Origin: [Clostridium] fimetarium
GTDB lineage: Bacteria > Bacillota > Clostridia > Lachnospirales > Lachnospiraceae
Direction of reading: 5' to 3'
Assembly (NCBI RefSeq): GCF_900111235.1
Contig: NZ_FOJI01000005.1
Span: 1 to 64,000, forward strand
Length of the DNA stretch: 64,000 nucleotides
How positions within the stretch are numbered: position 1 is the stretch's first letter; every line of letters begins with the position of its first letter. The position numbers and the translations under genes are program-made. Below are positions 23,928 to 33,343 of the stretch, one piece after another. Under the pieces are notes generated by a model that saw only the letters and a program-made list of their open reading frames with translations, was not told the origin of the DNA and did no database searches.

Positions 23928-25604
23928 ATGGAAAAAAGCATCCCGAATTTAAATAGTACTAAAAAAGAGCAAATTAGAACAATGTTTTTCACTTTAAAGA
24001 CTCTTGCTCTTTTCTTTTCCATGATTCCAGTATTTCAAAATATTTCTAAAAAGTTTAATATAAATTTTGATTATAACGGTTATAGTGTATATACAATGGA
24101 AATAACATTAATGTTTATTTGCATAGTAATGTTCATTTTGATGTTTATATTTAATAGAAATGAAAATAATAGATTTTTGCAAATATTGGAAATGTCAATA
24201 TTTGTTGTCGTTTTTATTACAGCAATATACATTAGCGGAGCAAATGAAAGTTATTATAAGTTTATTTTCTTATTTATTATCATTTCTTATACAATTGAAT
24301 ACGGTATGAAAACTGGACTTGCTATTTCCTCTATATCCACAGGAGTAATTGCTACAATGGATCTTGTATTGGGGGATAATAGTGGTGTAAATAAGTATTT
24401 TGAAGATGATCTTGCACTGTTTGTTATGTTTTTTCTAGTTACATGGACCCTTGGATTTTATGTGAAACTTGAACAATCACATATACAGGATTTAACTGAA
24501 TACGCAAATATTGATGGCTTAACGGGCGCATATAATCATAGATATTTTTACGAACTTATAGGTGATGTGTTTGAAGATAGTATGAAAAACAACAATCAGC
24601 TTTCTTTATTGATGATTGATATTGATTATTTCAAAAAATATAATGATATGTATGGGCATGCGAAGGGTGATGATCTATTAAAGGCGATATCATCATTATT
24701 GCATAATAATATTAGAACAAGTGATTCTCTTTTTCGATACGGAGGAGATGAATTTTGCATTATTTTACCAGGTACAAACAAGGAAGATGCGAGTCTCATT
24801 GCCAATAAACTAAGAGAAGAAGCTTATAATTACAATAGTTTTGGACAAGAGTATTTACCAGATGGTAAATTAACTATTTCAATTGGTGTTTCCACTCTTA
24901 ATACGAAATCTGAAAATTGTAATAATTTCATTGAAAATGCAGATATGGCTTTATACAGAGCAAAGTTTTTACGTAGGAACAAAGTTGAGGTCTATTCGTC
25001 AGTTTTTGACCAAGTTGTTGAAACAGACAATATGAATCCGGATTTGTTAGAAAATATGAAGTCTTTAAAAGCTCTTATTTCAGTAATAAACTCTAGGGAC
25101 ACATATACTTTCAAGCATGTAGATAGAGTATTTCATTATTGTAATATTATGGCAGATTATCTTGAACTTTCCATTGAAGATAAAAGATTATTGCTATTTG
25201 GTGCCTATCTTCATGATCTAGGGAAAATCAATGTTTCTAAGGAAACCTTAATTGCAGATAATAACCTGACAAAAGAACAATGGGAAGAATTAAAAAAACA
25301 TCCACAAGATGGTGCAGATATCGTAAAACAGATTGAAGGATTTGAGAATGTTGTTCCTATTGTGTTACAGCATCATGAAAAATATGACGGTACTGGATAT
25401 CCCAATGGTTTAAGTGGTGAAAATATATGTTATTTAGCTCGTATTTTGACTGTTGTAGACAGCTATGATGCAATGACAAATCAGAGAACATATCAAAAAA
25501 CAAAAACCTTTGAGGAGGCATTTGAAGAAATAGAAAGATGTAAGGGGACACATTTTGATCCAATTATTGCAGAGAAGTTTATTGAATGCATTAAATCAAT
25601 TTAA
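23928..25604 (+). CDS. Bifunctional GGDEF / HD-GYP cyclic-di-GMP protein
   Basis: 558 residues. Five or six N-terminal membrane helices (to about residue 180) form a sensor. The GGDEF domain (about 195-355) has RYGGDEFCII near 268-277, so diguanylate cyclase activity is expected. The HD-GYP domain (about 370-558) has HDLGKI near 428, HHEKYDGTGYPNGL near 480 and DSYDAMTNQRTYQ, so phosphodiesterase residues are also intact. It both could make and break cyclic-di-GMP, or one domain may regulate the other. Start ATG 23928 follows AAGGTGAAG. It is 40 bases after the agr terminator; control by quorum sensing is possible but not shown. Confidence 0.93.
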   Translation: MEKSIPNLNSTKKEQIRTMFFTLKTLALFFSMIPVFQNISKKFNINFDYNGYSVYTMEITLMFICIVMFILMFIFNRNENNRFLQILEMSIFVVVFITAIYISGANESYYKFIFLFIIISYTIEYGMKTGLAISSISTGVIATMDLVLGDNSGVNKYFEDDLALFVMFFLVTWTLGFYVKLEQSHIQDLTEYANIDGLTGAYNHRYFYELIGDVFEDSMKNNNQLSLLMIDIDYFKKYNDMYGHAKGDDLLKAISSLLHNNIRTSDSLFRYGGDEFCIILPGTNKEDASLIANKLREEAYNYNSFGQEYLPDGKLTISIGVSTLNTKSENCNNFIENADMALYRAKFLRRNKVEVYSSVFDQVVETDNMNPDLLENMKSLKALISVINSRDTYTFKHVDRVFHYCNIMADYLELSIEDKRLLLFGAYLHDLGKINVSKETLIADNNLTKEQWEELKKHPQDGADIVKQIEGFENVVPIVLQHHEKYDGTGYPNGLSGENICYLARILTVVDSYDAMTNQRTYQKTKTFEEAFEEIERCKGTHFDPIIAEKFIECIKSI

Positions 25605-25783
25605 TTGAAAAGGGGATTCTATGATTCTATTTGTCGGAATCTACAACAGTATGGTGCGACACAAATAATTATCTTGTATTAAAATTACATTTGTAATAAA
25701 ATGAATTTAGTGCAAAATATTGGGGAATATATTGTGATTTGTTTTTATTAGGGGATTTTATAATTAAGATAGTTTGATAGAAT

Positions 25784-25818
25784 ACAGTTTTCCCCAAAAG
25801 GAAATCTGTTTTTTTTTA
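25784..25818 (+). terminator. Intrinsic terminator
   Basis: ACAGTTTTCC pairs with GGAAATCTGT around CCAAAA, followed by eight or more T (to 25818). It lies 180 bases after the GGDEF/HD-GYP gene. Between 25605 and 25783 no gene is seen. Confidence 0.8.
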
Positions 25819-25963
25819 TGCCATTTTATAATTGCAAAGCTGAGTGATTTATTCTGGAAATCACTTCGACATTACAGGATTTATCTAAATCAAATTACGC
25901 GATGGCTCAGATAGGCCATTAATAATTAGTTGATGACAACATAACTATGAAGGAGGATGTTCC

Positions 25964-26080
25964 ATGGACAAAACCGCTTTGAAAGCAAAAGCTAAAGAGA
26001 AGAAACATTAGGCTGTATTTTTTTGCACCGCCACTGGGAAGAAATTCCTTAAAGTGAATATTTTCAAGAAGGTAAAATGA
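25964..26080 (+). pseudogene. Small SEC-C-like frame broken by an in-frame TAG
   Basis: A very strong AAGGAGGAT site precedes ATG 25964. Fifteen codons (MDKTALKAKAKEKKH) end at TAG 26009-26011. The same frame then continues AVFFCTATGKKFLKVNIFKK to TGA 26078. The second part looks like a degenerate SEC-C zinc motif (usual CPCGSGKKFKKC) that has lost most cysteines. It is probably a decayed small gene. The next gene, 110 bases on, shows the same kind of amber break. Confidence 0.45.
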
Positions 26081-26190
26081 TGTAACAAATAATGTAATTG
26101 CAATAGAAAAATTTAAATTTGTTAGTGAGACTTATATCGCTAATGTTTTTACAGCGAAGTAGAAGTTTGGATTAATGGAGGTAATAATAT

Positions 26191-26817
26191 ATGAGACTTA
26201 CTTTAGAAAAACCCAATGCATGTCGATTTGCATTAATATGTCCTGTTTTCGCTCCACTTGTAATAGCTTTTTTTACATATATCATTTTTCCTTATACAGA
26301 AATAATTGTTATTGGTGTAGGTGTGAATTTAATTTTTGCAATTTTTTAGCTATTAGATATTTCGATTTATCTGTCTAGAATAAGTACTATCACATATTGT
26401 GCTAAAAAAAATTTTGAAGTCAAAAGTGGCGAAAAAGTCTATAAACAAGATTTTTATGAAAAGCAATATCATATGACCTTATTAGAATACATACGTAGTG
26501 AAAAGAATATGAATAAGGATTATACACGTGGTTTGCGTGAATTATACAAAGAAATGGAGGATGATTCATTCCAAATTGAGAAGGATGCTATTTACTACAA
26601 AAGCGGTAGTAAACTCCTTGAAATCATATATGAAGAAGACGAATCCCAATCTTCTTTGCTACATTTAGATAGAGAAACTGCTACATGGTCTTATAATTTG
26701 CACAATATTATTGATAATAATATTGTAGTTACAAAAGCTGAAAGTAAGGAACTCTTCAACAAATTGGAAATATATCTTAAGGACAATAATTATAACTTTG
26801 ATTATCGTGTAATGTGA
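26191..26817 (+). pseudogene. Unknown membrane-anchored protein with one in-frame amber codon
   Basis: ATG 26191, nine bases after GGAGGT, opens a frame of 208 codons interrupted only by TAG at 26347-26349 (codon 53). Before it are two hydrophobic helices (residues about 12-30 and 36-51); after it LLDISIYLSRI continues the second helix into a soluble part (about residues 75-208). That part has LLEYIRSEKNMNKDY near 97 and ends YDFDYRVM-like. There is no frameshift. A downstream restart at ATG 26473 is possible but lacks a ribosome site. Most likely a recent nonsense mutation; a sequencing error or read-through are alternatives. Family not recognised. Confidence 0.65.
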
Positions 26818-26991
26818 ATTAAAAACATTTTAATTAATACTGAAAGCCCTTATTATAAGTTCTGAAATATCTATGGTGGAAAAGAAGTTCCTATTCTTGC
26901 TTTCTTTTCACATAGATATTAACTATAATTCCATTAAGAATAAATCGTTCTATACTAATGAATTCAAATAATTATTTACATGCACATATTG

Positions 26992-27115
26992 AAGCATATA
27001 TAAGTTATTAGAAGATACAAAGAATGATTTTTTGCTATATCACAAAGGGATGATAAAAATTTTCACTGAAGAAATTACGGATAAATATATTGAGATATTA
27101 TGCAGAGGGGGATGA
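26992..27115 (+). pseudogene. Possible C-terminal gene remnant
   Basis: About 40 codons without a start codon (YKLLEDTKNDFLLYHKG then MIKIFTEEITDKYIEIL) end just before the MFS-GH2 gene. The composition looks coding. It could be the end of a lost regulator. The rest of 26818-26991 shows no gene, only a weak hairpin around GAAAAGAAG. Confidence 0.25.
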
Positions 27116-27118
27116 AAA

Positions 27119-30100
27119 ATGAAAACAAAGCTTTCTGGAAAGTTCTGGTTTACGCTTGTTATTTTCAGCTTGATAGGACAGGTGGCCTGGGTTGTAGAGA
27201 ACATGTACTTCAATGTATTCGTCTATAAGATGTTTCATGCAAGTGCGGGACAGATTTCACTTATGGTGGCAGCCAGTGCCGTATCAGCTACGGTTACAAC
27301 ACTAATAATTGGAGCCTTGTCTGATAAGATTGGAAAAAGAAAGATTTTTATCTGCACAGGGTATATTGCATGGGGAATCTCTATTCTGAGTTTTGCATTT
27401 ATTAGAGTTGATGTTATACATTTTCTGCTTCCAGGAGTAGTAGCTACTGCCACTGTGGGAATAACGCTGGTCATTATCTTGGATTGCGTCATGACTTTTT
27501 TTGGATCCAGTGCCAACGATGCCTGTTATAATGCCTGGCTTACGGATAAAACTGACGAAACCAACAGAGGTTCTGTAGAAGGAATCAATGCCATGATGCC
27601 GTTAGTAGCGATACTTGTGGTTTTTGGTGGATTTATGTTTTTTGATCTAGATAATCAGAAAAGCTGGATTACTATATATTTTATTATAGGAATAGCGGTA
27701 ATCGCTATTGGTATTCTTGGATTTTTTCTGATTGAAGAGAAAAAAATAGTAACCAGCAGCAATCAGAATTATTTCCAGAATATTTTATATGGATTTCGTC
27801 CGGCAATTATTAAAAAAAATCCTATTCTTTATTTTACACTGGGAGCGTTTGCTATTTTTGGAATATCCATACAGACTTATATGCCATATCTGATTTTATA
27901 TTATGAAAAAGCGTTAGGGATGAGCAACTATGTTTTAATCATGGCGCCTGCAATTACGCTTGCTGCAATTATAACAGCATTCTATGGGAAATTATATGAC
28001 AGAAAAGGATTTAAGAAATCCATTATTCCCGCTATTATTATTCTGATGACAGGATATGTTTTTTTGTATCTTTTTAAAGATACGGGGTTGGTATTTCTTG
28101 GTTCACTTTTGATGATGACAGGATATCTGACAGGCATGGCTGTATTTGGTGCCATGATACGTGACTATACTCCTAGAGATAAAACTGGACTTTTTCAGGG
28201 ACTCAGAATCATAGGACAGGTATTTATTCCCGGTATTATAGGGCCAGCGATTGGGGCTGCCATACTGGCTGATGCAGCAACCTGCGTGAATGGAGATGGA
28301 ACAACATCCTTTATACCAAATGAAAAGATTTTTATGGCAGCATTCATTGCAGCTTTTTTTATATGGATATTGCTTATATGGGTGTTTAGACTAGTGGATC
28401 AAGAACATGTGGACCTGATGACAGAGGACGGGGAACATATAACATCTAGGCCTTGGCAGGAATATCCAAGACCCCAGCTAAAAAGGGATTCTTATATTAA
28501 CCTGAATGGAAAATGGAAATATGCAGCAACATACAAAGGGCATGCTCCATCTGTATGGAACCAGGAAATTCTGTTGCCTTTTCCACCGCAGTCCATCCTT
28601 TCGGGAATAAAAAAATTCCCTAACAGATATAAATATCTCTATTATCAGAGAGAATTTATACTCCCTGAAAATTTTGTTAAGGATAGGGTTATTCTGAATT
28701 TTGGCGCATCGGATCAGATTACAACTGTATACATTAATCATAAAGAAATACTGACCCACATTGGAGGGTATCTCCCATTTCAGGCAGACATAACGGATTA
28801 CATACAGAAAACCAATACCATTACAGTTAAAGTTAAAGATACGCTAAATCATTCATTGCCCTATGGAAAACAAAAAAGCAAGAGGGGTGGTATGTGGTAC
28901 ACCACCGCTTCTGGAATTTGGCAGAGTGTATGGCTTGAAAGTGTCAGTCGGGATTATATAAAGAACCTTAAAATAACGCCTACTTTAACAGATGTCACTA
29001 TCGAGATTAGCAGTGATATGGTTAGTAAAGCTGAGAGTAAAGCTGAGAGTAAAGCTGATAGCAAGGCTGGTAGCACTGCTTCAAGTAGAACAATAAAAAT
29101 CAAAACGGAATATGGAGTGATCGAAAAAATATTTGAAGGAAATAAAATCGTCATTCCTATTGAAAATCCTAAAGTCTGGTCACCCCAGCAGCCTTATCTT
29201 TATGAATTTGAAATAAAAACAGAAGGTGACAGGGTAACTTCCTATTTTGCCCTAAGAACGCTGTCAGTACAAACGGTAGAAAACATTCCAAGACTGTGCC
29301 TGAATGGCAAACCTTATTTTTTTCACGGAATTTTGGACCAGGGCTATTATAGTGATGGGATTTATCTTCCTGCCAGTCCGGCAGGATATGAGAAAGACAT
29401 TCAGACTATGAAGGAACTTGGATTTAATACATTACGCAAGCATATAAAAGTAGAACCTGCCATCTATTACTATCTGTGTGATAAATTAGGCATGGTGGTA
29501 TTTCAGGATATGATTAACAATGGCCTTTATTCCTTTATCAGGGATACAGCCTTTCCGACCATAGGGCTTACAAATATTACAGATTGGGGCTTTTTGAGAA
29601 CTAAAAAAGTCAAATCTAATTTTAAAGCTTTTGCAAAAGAAACTATAGAATATCTTTATAATTTTCCATCTATTTGCTACTGGACAATTTTTAATGAAGG
29701 CTGGGGACAGTTTCAAAGTGATGATATGTATGACATGATAAAAGAACTGGATTCTACCAGATTTATTGACAGTACTTCGGGCTGGTTCTGGCAGAAGAAA
29801 AGCGATGTGGACAGCTATCATATTTATTTTAAATCTATTCGTGTTAAAAAAAGCAAAAGGCCCATTGTGCTATCGGAGTTTGGGGGATATTGCCTGAAAG
29901 CCGAAGAACATTCTTTTAATCTTAGAAGAACCTATGGATATCGCTTTTATAAAGAAGGAAAAGAGTTACAGGAGGCATTAAACGGAGTATATTTTGGTGA
30001 AATAGCGGAGGAAATCCAAAACGGTCTCTGTGGTTCTATTTATACTCAGGTGAGCGATGTGGAAGATGAAACGAATGGTCTTTTTACTTATGACAGAAAA

Positions 30101-30157
30101 ATTTTAAAAGTCGATGCAGAAGAAATGAAAAAAATTGCAAAAGGACTAAAAATATAG
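27119..30157 (+). CDS. MFS transporter fused to a glycoside hydrolase family 2 enzyme
   Basis: 1012 residues in one uninterrupted frame. Residues 1 to about 430 are a 12-helix MFS permease (LSDKIGKRK near 65 is the classic loop 2-3 motif). After RLVDQEHVDLMTEDGEHITS comes a full GH2 enzyme. Its jelly-roll domain starts at RPWQEYPRPQLKRDSYINLN (about 442) and is followed by an immunoglobulin-like domain with a KAESKAESKADSKAGS-type linker (about 637-657). The TIM barrel has acid/base Glu860 in FNEGWG and nucleophile Glu920 in LSEFGG. With 12 helices both ends are cytoplasmic, so the enzyme would cut imported beta-glycosides or glucuronides at the inner mouth. Start ATG 27119 follows GAGGGGG. 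The base use is richer in G+C than its neighbours, suggesting transfer. Confidence 0.92.
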   Translation: MKTKLSGKFWFTLVIFSLIGQVAWVVENMYFNVFVYKMFHASAGQISLMVAASAVSATVTTLIIGALSDKIGKRKIFICTGYIAWGISILSFAFIRVDVIHFLLPGVVATATVGITLVIILDCVMTFFGSSANDACYNAWLTDKTDETNRGSVEGINAMMPLVAILVVFGGFMFFDLDNQKSWITIYFIIGIAVIAIGILGFFLIEEKKIVTSSNQNYFQNILYGFRPAIIKKNPILYFTLGAFAIFGISIQTYMPYLILYYEKALGMSNYVLIMAPAITLAAIITAFYGKLYDRKGFKKSIIPAIIILMTGYVFLYLFKDTGLVFLGSLLMMTGYLTGMAVFGAMIRDYTPRDKTGLFQGLRIIGQVFIPGIIGPAIGAAILADAATCVNGDGTTSFIPNEKIFMAAFIAAFFIWILLIWVFRLVDQEHVDLMTEDGEHITSRPWQEYPRPQLKRDSYINLNGKWKYAATYKGHAPSVWNQEILLPFPPQSILSGIKKFPNRYKYLYYQREFILPENFVKDRVILNFGASDQITTVYINHKEILTHIGGYLPFQADITDYIQKTNTITVKVKDTLNHSLPYGKQKSKRGGMWYTTASGIWQSVWLESVSRDYIKNLKITPTLTDVTIEISSDMVSKAESKAESKADSKAGSTASSRTIKIKTEYGVIEKIFEGNKIVIPIENPKVWSPQQPYLYEFEIKTEGDRVTSYFALRTLSVQTVENIPRLCLNGKPYFFHGILDQGYYSDGIYLPASPAGYEKDIQTMKELGFNTLRKHIKVEPAIYYYLCDKLGMVVFQDMINNGLYSFIRDTAFPTIGLTNITDWGFLRTKKVKSNFKAFAKETIEYLYNFPSICYWTIFNEGWGQFQSDDMYDMIKELDSTRFIDSTSGWFWQKKSDVDSYHIYFKSIRVKKSKRPIVLSEFGGYCLKAEEHSFNLRRTYGYRFYKEGKELQEALNGVYFGEIAEEIQNGLCGSIYTQVSDVEDETNGLFTYDRKILKVDAEEMKKIAKGLKI

Positions 30158-30213
30158 TGTCCTGATTTTGGCTATTTTTACTGGTATATTGTTAATTAAG
30201 AGGAGGAACTGAA

Positions 30214-30711
30214 ATGTTAGAGATAAGTATAAAATACTATGTGGCAACCATTATAGTTATTTATTTTCCATTTCATTTATTTGAAGAGGCTATTGGAAAT
30301 TTTCCTAATTGGATGAAAGAACATAAATGGATGCCAGAAAAGCTTACATATGGACATTGGATGGCTAATAATGTTTTTTTCTACTATTCATTATTGTTAA
30401 CTGGATTTATATGTTATGTATTATTGGGAGAAAATTTTGCGTTTATGGGAATTGGCATATTGGTTTGGGGGCTAATTAACTGCTTAGATCATTTGGTTTA
30501 TACTATCATTGATCGAAAAATATCTCCGGGTTTATTTACAGGATTATTATATTTGATTGTATTTTTATTAGGTTTATTGAGTATTTGCAAAGGTCAGGTA
30601 CCTAATATAATAGTTATTATTATGTCTGTAATCATGGGGATTATATATGCTTTCGTTCCTGTTTTATTATCGGTTTCATTTTCTGAAAAATTTAAAAAAA
30701 TCTTTATATAA
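30214..30711 (+). CDS. HXXEE-domain membrane protein
   Basis: 165 residues with five hydrophobic segments. HLFEEAIGNFPNW near residues 23-35 contains the HXXEE motif that names the family (PF13787), and GHWMANNVFFYY and NCLDHLVYTI carry further conserved His and Asn residues in or near membrane helices. Family function is unknown; the conserved His/Glu suggest metal binding or membrane hydrolase activity. Start ATG 30214 follows AGGAGGA. It is followed by a PadR remnant; such membrane genes are often paired with PadR regulators. Confidence 0.82.
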   Translation: MLEISIKYYVATIIVIYFPFHLFEEAIGNFPNWMKEHKWMPEKLTYGHWMANNVFFYYSLLLTGFICYVLLGENFAFMGIGILVWGLINCLDHLVYTIIDRKISPGLFTGLLYLIVFLLGLLSICKGQVPNIIVIIMSVIMGIIYAFVPVLLSVSFSEKFKKIFI

Positions 30712-30758
30712 ACTAAAAATGATAAGATTAAAATCGATGGTTTAAGAGAAGTAGAATA

Positions 30759-30929
30759 ATGTCAGCTATTGATGTAATTATTTTAGGGATTTTAGAACAA
30801 GAACCTTACGGATCATATGATATACAAAGGGAAAGACCATACCAATCCATTAAAAATATTTGTACTTTTGTTAAAGCAGTGATAAACTTATGTAGTGCGG
30901 GAACTAAGCAAGAAAGTTACAGGAGATAA
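30759..30929 (+). pseudogene. Truncated PadR-family regulator
   Basis: ATG 30759 encodes MSAIDVIILGILEQEPYGSY then DIQRERPYQSIKNI, the standard start of PadR winged-helix repressors (MSAIDL.ILGIL...P..AYDIQ). After about 35 residues similarity ends and the frame closes at 56 codons, without the recognition helix or dimer helix. It probably once controlled the HXXEE gene. Confidence 0.7.
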
Positions 30930-30974
30930 CAGTACTTATAGAGTTTACAATGGAATAAAAGTATAGGAGCAATT

Positions 30975-31862
30975 ATGGAATTAAAAAGAATTCGTTGTTT
31001 TATAGAGGTAGCAAGGCTTAAAAGTTTTTCGAAAGCAGCAAAAGTATTGTATGTTTCGCAGACTGCTGTTAGTCAGCAGATAGCCACTTTAGAAGAAATG
31101 ATGAGTGTTAAGTTATTTGAACGAGATAAAAAAGAAGTAAAGTTGACAATCGCTGGTGAAACATTTCTTTCAGAAGCGAAACAATTGGTAAGATTATATG
31201 ATAATGCAATTTTAAAAACACAAGCGTATGCACAAGGTGTTGATGGTGTAATCAAACTTGGTTTTTTTAGTATGTTAGACCGGGACGTAATGAGCAATGT
31301 AATTGCTGATTTCTATAGAAAATACCCAAAGACACAGATAAGTATTGTTCAATGCAATTATGGTGATATGAAAAATAATATCCTTAATAACACCATAGAT
31401 TTAGGGTTTTGCTTTCAATTGGATTCTATTGAACTAAATGAATTAAAAATTTATGAGCAATTACCGAAACTGTGTGTGAATAAAAAACATCGACTTGCTT
31501 CAAAGTCACTGATAACTTCAGACGATATTATAGGTGAATCGATTATTTCTTACAATAAAAACGTGGAACAGCAAAAGGTATATGAAAGTCATCATGATGA
31601 AGGGAATCCAGGATTAGAATTTAATCACTCTTTTCTGCTAGAAAATATGGATGATACTGTTATGTTGGTAAGCACTAACGTAGGAATTACGTTTTTACCA
31701 GAAATCGAAAATTATGTAAACCCCAATAAAATAGTTTTTATTGATCAGAATATAGAAGAAGTTCCATTTGAAGTAAAGGCGTATTGGAAAAAAGATACAT
31801 ACAATCCATCTTTATCAAAGTTTATTGATACTATAAAAATTGAACTAACAAATAAATTATAA
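30975..31862 (+). CDS. LysR-family transcriptional regulator
   Basis: 295 residues. An N-terminal winged helix (MELKRIRCFIEVARLKSFSK, then AAKVLYVSQTAVSQQIATLE) is followed by the periplasmic-binding-like effector domain (about 90-295, starting GVIKLGFFS). It likely controls the MFS/oxidoreductase/NmrA genes that follow on the same strand, although LysR genes are more often divergent. Start ATG 30975 is 7 bases after AGGAGC. A very strong terminator separates it from the MFS gene, so the downstream genes have their own promoter. Confidence 0.92.
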   Translation: MELKRIRCFIEVARLKSFSKAAKVLYVSQTAVSQQIATLEEMMSVKLFERDKKEVKLTIAGETFLSEAKQLVRLYDNAILKTQAYAQGVDGVIKLGFFSMLDRDVMSNVIADFYRKYPKTQISIVQCNYGDMKNNILNNTIDLGFCFQLDSIELNELKIYEQLPKLCVNKKHRLASKSLITSDDIIGESIISYNKNVEQQKVYESHHDEGNPGLEFNHSFLLENMDDTVMLVSTNVGITFLPEIENYVNPNKIVFIDQNIEEVPFEVKAYWKKDTYNPSLSKFIDTIKIELTNKL

Positions 31863-31919
31863 AATGCAATAACACCCGAAGTGAATGAAGTCAGCACTTC
31901 GGGTGTTATTGCATTTTGT
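31861..31919. terminator. Very strong bidirectional-type terminator
   Basis: A stem of about 23 bp (31861-31883 with 31895-31917, containing AACACCCGAAGTG and its complement) with an 11-base loop and A-rich/T-rich flanks on both sides. It ends the lysR gene. The space to 32088 holds no gene. Confidence 0.95.
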
Positions 31920-32087
31920 TATTACTTAATTGGTTTTACTGGTTGGACATCGATTCAATTATTTGATATTGTTAAAAAATAAACAATGTTTGAACTCTTA
32001 TATCAAACGATTCGAGTGACAGCGTGAAATAATTTTGATTTAGACAATATTCCCCTGTGAGAATATAGATGCAGGGTATGGAAAGGG

Positions 32088-33299
32088 ATGGACAATAATA
32101 TGGAACAAAAACAAAAATTTAATTATGGATGGATTATTTTGGCTATCTTTGCTTTGGGTGCGTTTACTTATCAATTGACACAATATCAATTAACTATGGT
32201 GGCTGCAGAATTGATTCCAAAGCTTGGTTTAACAGAGGCGCAGTTTTCATCGCTTGTAACAGCACCATTGGTGCCAGCAATTGTTTTAAGCATTATTGTC
32301 GGAATTCTGGCTGATAAAATTAGTATTAAGATCATTGTAGCAATCGGAATGATTATTTCATGCATAGGTGGTCTTGGACATATTTTTGCAACAACAAATA
32401 CTACATTTTACGCAACCATGTTTTTAACGGGATTTGGTGCGGTAGCAATCAACGTTACTTGTGGTAAAATCTTTAGTCAGTGGATGAAACCAGCGATGAT
32501 TTCTATTGCAATGGGAATCTTTTTAGCGGCGTCCACCGTTGGACAGTTTTTTGCACAATCGACAACCGCATTACTTGGATCGTTAAACAACGTGTTCTGG
32601 TTATCTGGAATTATGTGTGCAATTGTCTTAGTACTCTGGGTTGTTCTTGGTCGTGAATACAAAGAAAATGGACAGGCAGGGATTATGGAAGCGCCAAGCT
32701 TTGGGGAAACAATGAAAGCAGTTTTTGCAAGTAAAAATATGTGGTTATGTGCATTTGGATTATTCTTTATCTTAGGATGTCAGGTCGCATTTAATATTTG
32801 GATTCCTTCAGCACTCATAACGAAAGGTATGGATCCGGCAGGAGCAGGTGTTTTAGCTTCTATCGTTAGCCTCGGAAACTTAACCGGAGCTATTATAATG
32901 CCTATAGTTGCAACAAAAGTTGGAAAAGTAAAACCATTTATAATTGCATTCACAATAATTTGTGCATTAGGATATGCATTTGGTTGGCACTTGACTGGAG
33001 CATTCGCGTATCTGTGTTTTTTTGTATTTGGATTCTGTGCTGCATCACTTATGACCTTCTTCTTATCAATGCCAATGAAATTCAAAGAAGTCGGACCTAG
33101 ATTTGCGGGAACGGGAATGGGATTTGCAGCCACAATTGAACTGTTAGGTAGTGTTTTGTTACCTACCTATATTATTTTACCTTTAGCTACAATAGGTGAA
33201 ACGGTAGACTACACACGGTATTTTTATTTAGTTGGAGCGGGCTGGATAATTGCTTTAATGATTGGTATTTTCATTCCTGAAACTGGAAGTAAAGAATAA
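32088..33299 (+). CDS. MFS transporter
   Basis: 403 residues, 12 predicted helices. LTEAQFSSLVTAPLVPAIV and GILADKISIKIIV (loop 2-3) are typical of the oxalate/formate-antiporter and nitrate-like branch of the MFS. Two starts are possible: ATG 32088 and ATG 32100; the second is better placed relative to GGAAAGGG. Together with the flavoenzyme and NmrA-type gene it probably imports the substrate of a reductive pathway. The carried molecule cannot be told from sequence. Confidence 0.88.
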   Translation: MDNNMEQKQKFNYGWIILAIFALGAFTYQLTQYQLTMVAAELIPKLGLTEAQFSSLVTAPLVPAIVLSIIVGILADKISIKIIVAIGMIISCIGGLGHIFATTNTTFYATMFLTGFGAVAINVTCGKIFSQWMKPAMISIAMGIFLAASTVGQFFAQSTTALLGSLNNVFWLSGIMCAIVLVLWVVLGREYKENGQAGIMEAPSFGETMKAVFASKNMWLCAFGLFFILGCQVAFNIWIPSALITKGMDPAGAGVLASIVSLGNLTGAIIMPIVATKVGKVKPFIIAFTIICALGYAFGWHLTGAFAYLCFFVFGFCAASLMTFFLSMPMKFKEVGPRFAGTGMGFAATIELLGSVLLPTYIILPLATIGETVDYTRYFYLVGAGWIIALMIGIFIPETGSKE

Positions 33300-33343
33300 A
33301 TAAACTTGATCAATGAACTATTCAAAAACGAAAAGGAGATATT

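Noticed and set aside
26175-26378. A 67-residue frame starting at ATG 26175
   Set aside because: It begins upstream of the ribosome site of the 26191 gene in another phase; composition is not protein-like.
25964-26817. Pyrrolysine or amber-suppression coding
   Set aside because: Many intact genes end in TAG, the affected frames also look degenerate, and no pyl genes are seen; kept only as a low-weight alternative.
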